Source: Parageobacillus caldoxylosilyticus NBRC 107762 (lineage in GTDB: Bacteria; Bacillota; Bacilli; Bacillales; Anoxybacillaceae). From it: a stretch of DNA of 54,360 nucleotides. A program made the translations under genes and the position numbers. The stretch is taken from contig NZ_BAWO01000044.1 in the NCBI RefSeq assembly GCF_000632715.1, positions 1 through 54,360 of the forward strand, written 5' to 3'. The notes under the pieces are model-generated. The model was not told the DNA's origin. It was given only the letters and a program-made list of their open reading frames with translations, and searched no databases. The number at the start of each line of letters is the position of its first letter. Position 1 is the stretch's first letter. This document shows, piece by piece, positions 8,687-15,724 of the stretch.

Positions 8687-10463
8687 TACGCTGGCGACGA
8701 TGGGCCAAAAACGGAAAGCGAGGGATAGTATTGGCACGTTAAAGCGGCTTTGGTCATTTGTTTCGCCGCAAAAAGGCTGGCTTTTGGCGGCAATAATAAT
8801 AGTCATCATCAGTTCCGGCTTAAGCCTGCTTGGTCCATATGTCGTCGGGAAAGCGATTGATAGGTATATAGTTGAAAGGCGGACAGACGGCTTCTGGATG
8901 GTGCTTGCGCTTCTTCTTTTTATTTATGTCGCCCTGTCCGCCTCGACATTTTTGCAGAACTATTGGATGATCGGTGTCGCGCAAAAAACGGTTTATGCGA
9001 TCCGCAAACAGCTGTTCCGCCATTTTCATGAACTGCCGATTTCGTTTTTTGATAAGCGCCAGCAAGGCGAATTGATGAGCCGCATCACCAATGACATTGA
9101 TAATATGAGCCAAACGTTTAACAGCACGGCAATCCAGGTGATCTCGAGCGCGCTCACGCTTGCCGGGGCGATTGGCGTGATGGTTTGGCTTAGCCCGCTG
9201 CTTACGCTGGTGACCTTGCTGATCGTTCCGATGATGTATGCGGGGATGAAGTGGATCACGAACCGGACGCAAAAACGGTTTCGCGAGCAACAGCGCTGTT
9301 TAGGGGAAATGAACGGATTTATCGAAGAAGTCATCTCCGGACAAAAAGTGGTGAAAATGTTTTCGCAGGAGCGGAGAATGATCAACGACTTTTTGCAAAA
9401 AAACGAACAGTTAAAGCGCGCCGGTTTTTGGGCGCAGACGTATTCCGGCTTTATTCCGAAGCTGATGAACTTTTTAAACAACTTAAGTTTTGCACTGATT
9501 GCCGGCGTCGGCGGAGTTTTGGCGCTTAAAGGAATCATTTCGATTGGAGTCATTGTTGTCTTTGTCGAGTATGCCCGCCAGTTTACCCGTCCGCTCAATG
9601 ATTTGGCCAACCAATGGAATACGCTGCTGTCCGCACTGGCCGGCGCGGAGCGGGTGTTTGAAATTTTAGATACGCCTAAAGAAGAATGGGATGAAACGGG
9701 AGCGATTTCTCTTGGACACCTGCAAGGGAAAGTCGAATTTGACCATGTCGTATTTTCTTATGATCAAAAACGCGATGCCCTTCGTGATGTCAGCTTTTCT
9801 GTCTCTCCTGGAGAAACGGTGGCGCTTGTTGGCCCGACCGGGGCAGGAAAAACGACGGTTTTGCAGCTGTTAACCCGTTTTTACGACCCTGACCGCGGCC
9901 ATATTTTCATCGATGGGCATGATGGCCGTTCTATTAAGCGCGCAAACTTGCGCGCCCATATGGCATTTGTTTTGCAAGATACGTTTTTGTTTGAAGGAAC
10001 GATTCGCGATAATATTCGTTACGGAAGGTTAGAGGCAAGCGATGAGGAAGTGGAGCAGGCGGCGAAATGGGCCAACGCCCATTCGTTTATTACAAAGCTG
10101 CCAAACGGTTATGATACGGTGTTAAAGCAAGATGGCAGCGGCATCAGTCAAGGTCAAAGACAGCTCTTGGCAATCGCCCGCGCGATGGTGGCAAACCCGT
10201 CGATTTTAATTTTAGATGAGGCGACAAGCAATATCGATACGGTGACTGAGATGAAAATTCAGGAGGCGCTCGAGCGACTGATGAAAGGGCGGACCTGTTT
10301 TGTCATTGCCCATCGGCTCAACACGGTGCAACATGCGGACCGCATTCTTGTGTTGAATGAAGGAAAAATTGTCGAACAAGGGACGCATGAATCACTGCTG
10401 AAGGCAAAAGGGTTTTACTATGAGTTGTACCATAGCCATCTGCAAAAAGAGGAAGTATCATAA
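8667..10463 (+). CDS. ABC exporter half-transporter, catalytic partner (YfiC-like)
   Basis: A 598-residue ABC exporter half, with membrane domain to about residue 330 and then the ATPase domain. Walker A (GPTGAGKT), Walker B L-I-L-D-E-A with the catalytic Glu, and H-loop I-A-H-R are intact, while the signature is I-S-Q-G-Q instead of LSGGQ. That is the expected complement of the upstream half: the consensus site uses this Walker B and the neighbour's LSGGQ. The ATG at 8667 is chosen because GAAGGGG lies 7 bases upstream; a TTG at 8646 lies within that region and is less likely. It overlaps the previous gene by 20 bases and ends just before a strong terminator. Confidence 0.9.
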   Translation: MLRPRHSTLATMGQKRKARDSIGTLKRLWSFVSPQKGWLLAAIIIVIISSGLSLLGPYVVGKAIDRYIVERRTDGFWMVLALLLFIYVALSASTFLQNYWMIGVAQKTVYAIRKQLFRHFHELPISFFDKRQQGELMSRITNDIDNMSQTFNSTAIQVISSALTLAGAIGVMVWLSPLLTLVTLLIVPMMYAGMKWITNRTQKRFREQQRCLGEMNGFIEEVISGQKVVKMFSQERRMINDFLQKNEQLKRAGFWAQTYSGFIPKLMNFLNNLSFALIAGVGGVLALKGIISIGVIVVFVEYARQFTRPLNDLANQWNTLLSALAGAERVFEILDTPKEEWDETGAISLGHLQGKVEFDHVVFSYDQKRDALRDVSFSVSPGETVALVGPTGAGKTTVLQLLTRFYDPDRGHIFIDGHDGRSIKRANLRAHMAFVLQDTFLFEGTIRDNIRYGRLEASDEEVEQAAKWANAHSFITKLPNGYDTVLKQDGSGISQGQRQLLAIARAMVANPSILILDEATSNIDTVTEMKIQEALERLMKGRTCFVIAHRLNTVQHADRILVLNEGKIVEQGTHESLLKAKGFYYELYHSHLQKEEVS

Positions 10464-10500
10464 AAACACCTTGTACACGCGTGTACAAGGTGTTTCTTTT
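10464..10500. terminator. bidirectional terminator between the ABC operon and the MOSC gene
   Basis: AAACACCTTGTACAC (10464-10478) and its perfect complement (10481-10495) form a 15-bp stem, followed by T-rich sequence on the plus strand and preceded by A-rich sequence. It lies between converging genes and can serve both. Confidence 0.85.
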
Positions 10501-11147
10501 TAAGAATTAGCGGCGGCGGAAATCCTTGCCGCAAACACATCGCGCCAGCTTTTCGATAAGGCGGGTTCGGCGAGGATTTTTCGCATCGCTTCCACATTTG
10601 TTTTTTCCATATAATAAATGTGATTGACATAGTCAATGGATAACCGGGACAGACTGCGTTCGACTAGTATCAGCGGATCGCCTTGCTGAATAACGCCTTC
10701 TTGCAGCACGCGAAAATAAAAGCCGGTTCGGCCCGTTTGCTGCACCACAAGCGGAAGGTCCGGCAGACCGTGCCGCTTGGCCAGCTTAAAGCATGGCTGT
10801 CTTGGCTGGGATACTTGAATGACGGCCGTTCCGACGGAAAAAATATCGCCGATATATACTTCCTTTTCCGTCAAACCTGCTAGTGTGAGGTTTTCGCCAA
10901 ACGAACCGGGAAAAAATGGACGCTCATACCGTTTCGTCCATTTCGTAAAATGTTCCGACGGGTAAGCGCAAATCGCTTTGTCATACCCGCCGTGATGCAC
11001 TAAGTCCGCCTGTCGATCTCCAGTAAAGTTGAGCTTCGTGACAAGAACTGGTTCCAATACCCGTTCTTTATAAATTCCCGTTGTCAACGGCTTTCCGCCG
11101 ATCATCACCGTTTTTGGTGCGCCGACATTGACGGAAATCACTTTCAT
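10500..11147 (-). CDS. MOSC domain protein (YiiM/YflK type)
   Basis: A 215-residue MOSC-domain protein. MOSC domains occur in molybdenum cofactor sulfurases, and YiiM-type members help detoxify N-hydroxylated bases and amines by binding Moco. The family Cys is present in the segment Q-P-C-F-K-L. An earlier motif H-H-G-G-Y-D-K-A-I-C-A-Y is typical of the family. The start ATG at 11147 has AGAGGG six bases upstream. The gene lies inside the 3' end of the upstream monooxygenase reading frame by 80 bases, an overlap discussed under findings. Confidence 0.85.
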   Translation of the reverse strand: MKVISVNVGAPKTVMIGGKPLTTGIYKERVLEPVLVTKLNFTGDRQADLVHHGGYDKAICAYPSEHFTKWTKRYERPFFPGSFGENLTLAGLTEKEVYIGDIFSVGTAVIQVSQPRQPCFKLAKRHGLPDLPLVVQQTGRTGFYFRVLQEGVIQQGDPLILVERSLSRLSIDYVNHIYYMEKTNVEAMRKILAEPALSKSWRDVFAARISAAANS

Positions 11148-12162
11148 CTATTCCCTCTACCCCCCATAATTCTTCGGCAATTAACCGAAATGACGCCAGT
11201 TTATCTGCAAAATCATAGGTAATCGTTACAAGCATAATTTCTTCTGTTTCATAAGCCTCGCTGAGCCGAAACAGCTGTTCTTTTATTTGTTTTGGCGAAC
11301 CGACGATCATCCGTTTGCGGTTTTCGATAACCCGTTTGCGCTCATACGGACTGTACGGGTAAGCCGTTGCTTTTTCCGGGCTTGGCGTGCCGTTGGACAC
11401 CATGCCTTGTTCAATCATCAACAGCGATAAATCAAGGCTTGATGCCACCCATTCCGCTTTTTCTTCTGTTTCGGCGCAAATGGCGAACACAGCGACCATA
11501 TTGCGCGGTTTATCTAAATATTTCGATGGCACAAACCGTTCACGGTACAATTTCGTATAATATTCCCCACCTTCGCCGTTAATAAATTGGGCAAACACAT
11601 ACGGCAACCCTTTTTGCGCGGCAAGGAGCGCGGAGGATGAGCTTGAGCCGAGCAGCCATACATCGGGAGCTGTCCGTACGTTCGGTGTCGCCTTTAGTCC
11701 GTGCAATGGATGTTCTTTCGGCAAGTCGTTATGTAAATAAGCAAGCAAATCATCAACCTGCTCTGGATAGCGGTCTATATCTCTTCGTTTTCCTTCTTGC
11801 AAGGCGATCGTCGCAATCGGCATGCCGCCAGGCGCTCTCCCGATCCCTAAGTCAACCCGGCCGGGATGAAGCCCTTCGAGCACTTTAAAGTTTTCTGCCA
11901 CTTTATAAGCGCTATAATGCGGGAGCATTACTCCGCCTGATCCGATGCGGATGCGCGACGTTTTCGCGCCAATATGGCCAAGGAGCACTTCCGGAGATGA
12001 ACCTGCAAGGCTGTTTGTATCATGATGCTCCGACACCCAAAAACGTTCATAGCCAAGCTCCTCGACAAATTGCGCGAGCCGGACAGTATTGGCGAGCGCT
12101 TCTTCCGCTGTCATCCCCTCCGCGATTGGGGATTGGTCTAACACGCTTAATTTAAGGCTCAT
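11068..12162 (-). CDS. luciferase-like (LLM class) flavin-dependent monooxygenase
   Basis: A 364-codon reading frame for a bacterial luciferase-like F420/FMN oxidoreductase of the single-subunit type. The N-terminus L-S-V-L-D-Q-S-P-I and the segments V-S-E-H-H and G-I-G-R-A-P-G-G are family hallmarks. The natural end is probably at A-E-E-L-W-G; the remaining ~29 residues look like random coding because they run through the ribosome site and start of the MOSC gene. A run of six C (six G on the coding strand) at 11160-11165 lies exactly there; one base fewer would give W-G-stop. Substrate unknown. Confidence 0.85.
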   Translation of the reverse strand: MSLKLSVLDQSPIAEGMTAEEALANTVRLAQFVEELGYERFWVSEHHDTNSLAGSSPEVLLGHIGAKTSRIRIGSGGVMLPHYSAYKVAENFKVLEGLHPGRVDLGIGRAPGGMPIATIALQEGKRRDIDRYPEQVDDLLAYLHNDLPKEHPLHGLKATPNVRTAPDVWLLGSSSSSALLAAQKGLPYVFAQFINGEGGEYYTKLYRERFVPSKYLDKPRNMVAVFAICAETEEKAEWVASSLDLSLLMIEQGMVSNGTPSPEKATAYPYSPYERKRVIENRKRMIVGSPKQIKEQLFRLSEAYETEEIMLVTITYDFADKLASFRLIAEELWGVEGIDESDFRQCRRTKNGDDRRKAVDNGNL

Positions 12163-12327
12163 GATAAAACATCCTTTCGCTATCGTGCTTCATGTTCCAA
12201 GAGGGATTAATTATTTCTTATTATGCCCCGCTAGGGGAAAATTGTCTATTGATTTGCCTGTAAGTAGGCAAGGATTTTTATGTTGAATCGATGCTGCTTT
12301 TCATTTTATTTCAGCGGTTGCAGCTAA

Positions 12328-12371
12328 AAAAGAAGAACACGCCCCGCTAGGCCGCTGTTGGGGCGCGCTGA
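12328..12371 (-). terminator. terminator of the coiled-coil gene
   Basis: On the minus strand CGCGCCCC and GGGGCGTG form a stem around a loop of about 14 bases, followed by TTCTTCTTTTTT. It lies immediately after the stop of the coiled-coil gene. Confidence 0.75.
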
Positions 12372-12372
12372 T

Positions 12373-13002
12373 TTATAAATGTACGAGCTCTTCTTCCCGC
12401 TCCGGTTGTTCTTTTGTTGCTTTCTTTCGTTCATGGCGTGAAAATAACGAACGCATCAGCTCCTTCATTGTGTCGACGATAAAGGAGCACCGTTCGTATA
12501 ACGCTTCTTTTAAGCTATCGAGCTGGCGCGTCATTTTGTATTGTGTCGCTTCCTGTGCTTCCAGCCGCTTGATGACCGTTTCCTGAAACACGTGCTGCAG
12601 CTCCAATTTTTCAATTAATTTTTGGTATAGTTTCTCTTGCCCTTCTAAACGGGTGAGCAGCCCTTGATATAATTGTTCATACGCGGCGAGTTGCTGCGAT
12701 AGTTTTTTTGTTGCCTCCTCTTGCAAAACAAGGGAGTCGTTAATGGCATGCTTGGCCGTTACGTCTTGTTCTATTCGTTCATTCCATCGTTCATATAGCT
12801 GTTGTTGCTGCTGGTGTTGGGCGGAAACGGAACGCTGCAGTTCTGCTAGTAAAGCGGAAAGTTCATTGTAAAGCCGCTGTTGTCCCTCTAATACTTGCTC
12901 GGTGGCGGACCGGCGGTAATAGAAAACAGAATGTGATGAAGCGGGAGGGGTTCCTTCATAGACGCGCGGAGTCAATTTCTTGTTCGTATAAATGAAAGAC
13001 AT
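12373..13002 (-). CDS. coiled-coil protein of unknown function
   Basis: A 209-residue hydrophilic protein. After about 40 N-terminal residues (Y-T-N-K-K-L-T-P-R-V-Y-E-G-T-P) most of the chain is predicted heptad coiled coil rich in Gln, Glu, Leu and Lys (from about residue 45 to 185), ending in a charged tail. No signal peptide and no membrane segment are visible. The ATG at 13002 has AAAGGAG eight bases upstream; a GTG at 13011 abuts that site and is unlikely. I do not recognise the family. A structural or surface/scaffold role is possible but not shown. Confidence 0.75.
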   Translation of the reverse strand: MSFIYTNKKLTPRVYEGTPPASSHSVFYYRRSATEQVLEGQQRLYNELSALLAELQRSVSAQHQQQQQLYERWNERIEQDVTAKHAINDSLVLQEEATKKLSQQLAAYEQLYQGLLTRLEGQEKLYQKLIEKLELQHVFQETVIKRLEAQEATQYKMTRQLDSLKEALYERCSFIVDTMKELMRSLFSRHERKKATKEQPEREEELVHL

Positions 13003-13079
13003 GCCCGACACTCCTTTCCATCTGTAAATACCTATGTGACATCATATGCAGCTATTCTTATTTCGGTTAGGCACCAAGT

Positions 13080-13109
13080 TTGTGATGCCGTCTCATGCTT
13101 TGGTATAAT
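13080..13109 (+). promoter_or_regulatory. sigma-A promoter of the thioredoxin-fold gene
   Basis: TTGTGA (13080-13085), 18 bases, TATAAT (13104-13109), located 36 bases before the start codon. Confidence 0.6.
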
Positions 13110-13144
13110 AAAATAAATAGAAAATTTGGAAAGGATGTGGATGT

Positions 13145-13702
13145 ATGCCAGCAGTCGAGTCCAATATGTTTCCATTAGGGCAAAAAGCGCCGTCGTTTGA
13201 ACTAGTGAACGTAGTTGATGGCAAAACCGTCCGTTTGGAAGACGTAAAATCGGATGTTGCAACGGTGATTATGTTTATTTGCAATCATTGTCCGTTTGTG
13301 AAACACGTGCAGCATGAACTTGTCCGTCTTGCCAACGATTATCAGCCAAAAGGAGTCACGTTTATCGCCATCAATTCGAACGATGTGGAAAAATATCCGG
13401 AAGACTCGCCGGAAAATATGAAAAAAGTAGCCGAAGAATTAGGCTATCCGTTCCCATATTTGTTTGACGAAACGCAAGAGGTGGCAAAAGCGTACCAAGC
13501 GGCGTGCACGCCGGACTTCTATATCTTTGACCGCGACTTAAAATGCGTATACCGCGGCCAGCTTGACGATTCACGGCCAAACAATGGCATTCCGGTTACA
13601 GGGGAATCGATTCGCGCGGCATTAGACGCATTATTGAATGGCGAGCCAGTGCCGGAAAAACAAAAACCAAGCATTGGTTGCAGCATCAAATGGAAGGAAT
13701 AA
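13145..13702 (+). CDS. thioredoxin-fold peroxiredoxin-like protein
   Basis: A 185-residue redoxin/AhpC-TSA-like protein. The active-site motif is C-N-H-C at residues 46-49, in the context F-I-C-N-H-C-P-F-V-K. It continues with a typical thioredoxin fold, including Y-R-G-Q-L-D-D-S-R-P-N near residue 138. This subfamily is widespread in Bacillaceae as a single-gene unit; no signal peptide is seen, so it is probably cytoplasmic. It may reduce or resolve disulfides or peroxides, but its partner is unknown. GGAAAGGATG precedes the ATG, and a sigma-A promoter lies 36 bases upstream. Confidence 0.85.
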   Translation: MPAVESNMFPLGQKAPSFELVNVVDGKTVRLEDVKSDVATVIMFICNHCPFVKHVQHELVRLANDYQPKGVTFIAINSNDVEKYPEDSPENMKKVAEELGYPFPYLFDETQEVAKAYQAACTPDFYIFDRDLKCVYRGQLDDSRPNNGIPVTGESIRAALDALLNGEPVPEKQKPSIGCSIKWKE

Positions 13703-13715
13703 TTTCCATCATTTC

Positions 13716-13744
13716 TTGACTTTCTTTTGCGCATCCAGTATTAT
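13716..13744 (+). promoter_or_regulatory. sigma-A promoter of the cold shock gene
   Basis: TTGACT (13716-13721), 17 bases, TATTAT (13739-13744). Transcription would begin near 13751, leaving a leader of about 150 bases before the start codon, as is usual for cspA-type genes. The leader contains the palindrome GCTTGCGCAAGC near 13830. Confidence 0.7.
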
Positions 13745-13899
13745 TAACAAAGCACCATTTCGTTCGTCGTATAAAGGATCATCATAAGTCGTGCCTTGCG
13801 AATAGGGGGCCTGCTTATATGTTCCCTTGCTTGCGCAAGCGCACGGCTTTTTCTTTATAGCGGTAGCGATGGTCAATACTTATTTTTGGAGGAATCACA

Positions 13900-14100
13900 A
13901 TGAGTACAGGAAAAGTAAAATGGTTTAATGCGGAAAAAGGGTATGGGTTTATCGAAAAGGATGGCGGCGGCGATGTTTTCGTTCATTTTACCGCTATTGA
14001 GGGTGAAGGGTTTAAAACGTTAGAAGAAGGGCAATTCGTTACATTTGATGTTGTCGAAGGAAATCGCGGTCCGCAAGCGGCAAACGTACGTAAAGCGTAA
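13900..14100 (+). CDS. cold shock protein (CspA/CspB family)
   Basis: A 66-residue single CSD protein, an RNA chaperone. Both RNA-binding motifs are present: K-G-Y-G-F-I (RNP1) and V-F-V-H-F (RNP2), after the usual K-V-K-W-F-N-A-E start. The length is standard. GGAGG lies 7 bases before the ATG. The long leader upstream and a strong terminator directly downstream make it a single-gene transcript, probably regulated through its leader as in other cold shock genes. Confidence 0.95.
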   Translation: MSTGKVKWFNAEKGYGFIEKDGGGDVFVHFTAIEGEGFKTLEEGQFVTFDVVEGNRGPQAANVRKA

Positions 14101-14112
14101 GGAGGGAATAAG

Positions 14113-14145
14113 GTGATATCGCTTCTGGCGGTATCACTTTTTTTT
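14113..14145 (+). terminator. terminator of the cold shock gene
   Basis: GTGATATCGC and GCGGTATCAC form a 10-bp stem (one G-U pair) followed by eight T. Confidence 0.85.
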
Positions 14146-14322
14146 ACGGCAGGCGGCTCATTTCGGAACGGACAAATTCACACTGGCGCAGCTTCGGAGC
14201 TGCAAGGATGGATGAGAGGCAGGGCTTCCATTGTTTTTGTCTTGTTGTATGATAGAGATGTAGATATATCCCGCTTATAGTTTTCATAAATTTTATTATG
14301 TAAACAAAAAGGGGAGAAAGAA

Positions 14323-14709
14323 ATGAGGCCGCTGCTATACCGTGTGTTTGTGTATGGAACGTTGTTAGTGGGGGAAGCAAACCATTTTGTCGCCGCTCCT
14401 TATATCCGCGATATTCAGCCGGGAAAAGTGAAAGGGCGCTTATATGACGTCGGGGCATACCCCGCGCTCGTTGTCGAAGAAGAAGGCGAAGTAATCGGCG
14501 AATGGTTTACCGTAACGGAAGAAGGGCTGCAAGCGATGGATGAGCTCGAAGAATATGAAGAAGGGGGCCGACATAACGAATACGAGCGGGTTTGGATTAA
14601 AGATTTGGAACAGCCGATCGAAGGGTATGTATATATATACCTAAAAAGTAAAGCGGCGCACCTTCCGCTCATTCCGTCGGGGTCATGGCGGCATCGGCAT
14701 ACGAACTAG
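14323..14709 (+). CDS. gamma-glutamylcyclotransferase/AIG2-like protein
   Basis: A 128-residue GGCT-like protein. The substrate-binding loop motif V-Y-G-T-L-L sits near residue 10, and the conserved acid region (M-D-E-L-E-E-Y-E) lies near residues 72-80, including the usual catalytic Glu position. Family members cyclise gamma-glutamyl amines or act as YtfP/YkqA-type proteins of unknown substrate. The start ATG is preceded by GGGGAGAAAG. The next gene follows after 18 bases, so they may be cotranscribed. Confidence 0.85.
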   Translation: MRPLLYRVFVYGTLLVGEANHFVAAPYIRDIQPGKVKGRLYDVGAYPALVVEEEGEVIGEWFTVTEEGLQAMDELEEYEEGGRHNEYERVWIKDLEQPIEGYVYIYLKSKAAHLPLIPSGSWRHRHTN

Positions 14710-14727
14710 CGGCGTATGAGAAAGTAG

Positions 14728-15423
14728 GTGTTTTTATTGAACGAAATCAATAATACATCGCTTTTTGTCATATGGCTGTTTATTCTTGTCCCGGTATTTA
14801 TATCATACCGGCAGTCATTAAAATTAGAAAAAGACATTATTTGGTCTTCATTGCGCGGATTTGTTCAATTATTAATATTAGGATATTGCATTTCCTATCT
14901 TTTTTCTTTAAAAAAATGGTATGTTATTATTGGTTATGTGCTATTGATGGTGGCTGTTGCTTCGTTCAACGTTTCGAAGCGGGGAAACGATGCAAAACGT
15001 ACGTTTTTTCTTGTCTTTTTCAGCATGATTGTTTCTGTTGGGATTCCAATTATGTTATGGCTAATTTGCCGCATTATTCCATTTCAAGCTCGATACATTA
15101 TCCCAGTTGCTGGAATGTTTTCAGGAACAGCGATGGTTGCCTCAAGCGTCGTATTAGAAACGATGAAACGGGAACAACGTAACAATATAAAACAGCACGC
15201 CATCAAAATTGCAATGATTCCAACGATTGATTCCTTAAAAACAATGGGGCTTGTACAAATTCCCGGAACAATGACGGGAATGATCTTGGCCGGAGCAGAT
15301 CCATTTGCTGCAGTCAAATATCAAATTTTTATCGTATTTACCCTTCTTGTTGTCGCGGCCATTTCGGCGATTGCCGTTTGCTTTCTCAATTATCAAGCGT
15401 TCTATCAAACTAACGATTACTGA
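14728..15423 (+). CDS. fetB: FetB/UPF0014-type ABC transporter permease
   Basis: A polytopic membrane protein of 231 codons, family UPF0014 (FetB; YbbM of E. coli), where it pairs with the ATPase FetA in iron export. Six to seven hydrophobic segments are visible, with the conserved motif V-A-G-M-F-S-G-T-A-M-V-A-S near residue 132. No ATPase gene is next to it, so the partner must be elsewhere or absent. The start is uncertain: GTG at 14728 or TTG at 14737, the latter with AGTAGGTG upstream. It is followed by a strong hairpin terminator. Confidence 0.82.
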   Translation: MFLLNEINNTSLFVIWLFILVPVFISYRQSLKLEKDIIWSSLRGFVQLLILGYCISYLFSLKKWYVIIGYVLLMVAVASFNVSKRGNDAKRTFFLVFFSMIVSVGIPIMLWLICRIIPFQARYIIPVAGMFSGTAMVASSVVLETMKREQRNNIKQHAIKIAMIPTIDSLKTMGLVQIPGTMTGMILAGADPFAAVKYQIFIVFTLLVVAAISAIAVCFLNYQAFYQTNDY

Positions 15424-15473
15424 GAAGGTGATCATAACAAATTCTCTTGATAATGGCTGCATATGTCTATCAC

Positions 15474-15529
15474 GGCGGCTGTCTAAAAGGGTGTTGATGA
15501 ATCCTCCTTTATAGGCAGCTGCCCTTTTT
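15474..15529 (+). terminator. terminator after the fetB-like gene
   Basis: GGCGGCTGTCTAAAA and TTATAGGCAGCTGCC form an imperfect stem of about 15 bp (several G-U pairs) followed by CTTTTTATT. Confidence 0.65.
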
Positions 15530-15648
15530 ATTAACGAAATCGCATAAATATACAGATATATCACTATTTATAGTTCGATTTTGGCAGTTCTTTGAAAACG
15601 TTTTCTAGTTAGTGTTATAAAAATACAGAAAAATTAATAAAAAAAGTA

Positions 15649-15677
15649 TTGCCAAATACGCGCTCCTTCCCTATAAT
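15649..15677 (+). promoter_or_regulatory. sigma-A promoter of the glutamine synthetase gene
   Basis: TTGCCA (15649-15654), 17 bases, TATAAT (15672-15677). Transcription would start near 15684, about 40 bases before the ATG. Confidence 0.75.
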
Positions 15678-15707
15678 AAAGACATGTTATAAAAATAAAC
15701 GCCAGAA

Positions 15708-15724
15708 TGTGAGGTAATGTAACA
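15708..15724 (+). promoter_or_regulatory. GlnR/TnrA-like box over the ribosome site and start codon
   Basis: TGTGA, 7 bases, TAACA matches the GlnR/TnrA consensus TGTNA-N7-TNACA at all eight fixed positions. It covers the GAGG ribosome site and ends on the A of the ATG. A box downstream of the promoter would fit repression. The match is seen; the function is inferred. Confidence 0.45.

Noticed and set aside
8820-9610. Long minus-strand frames inside the second ABC half-transporter
   Set aside because: Explained by codon bias on the other strand of a confident gene.
15601-15723. Additional GlnR/TnrA boxes around the glutamine synthetase promoter
   Set aside because: TGTTATAAAAATACAG and TGTTATAAAAATAAAC start correctly but fail at the TNACA half; only the box at 15708 fits.
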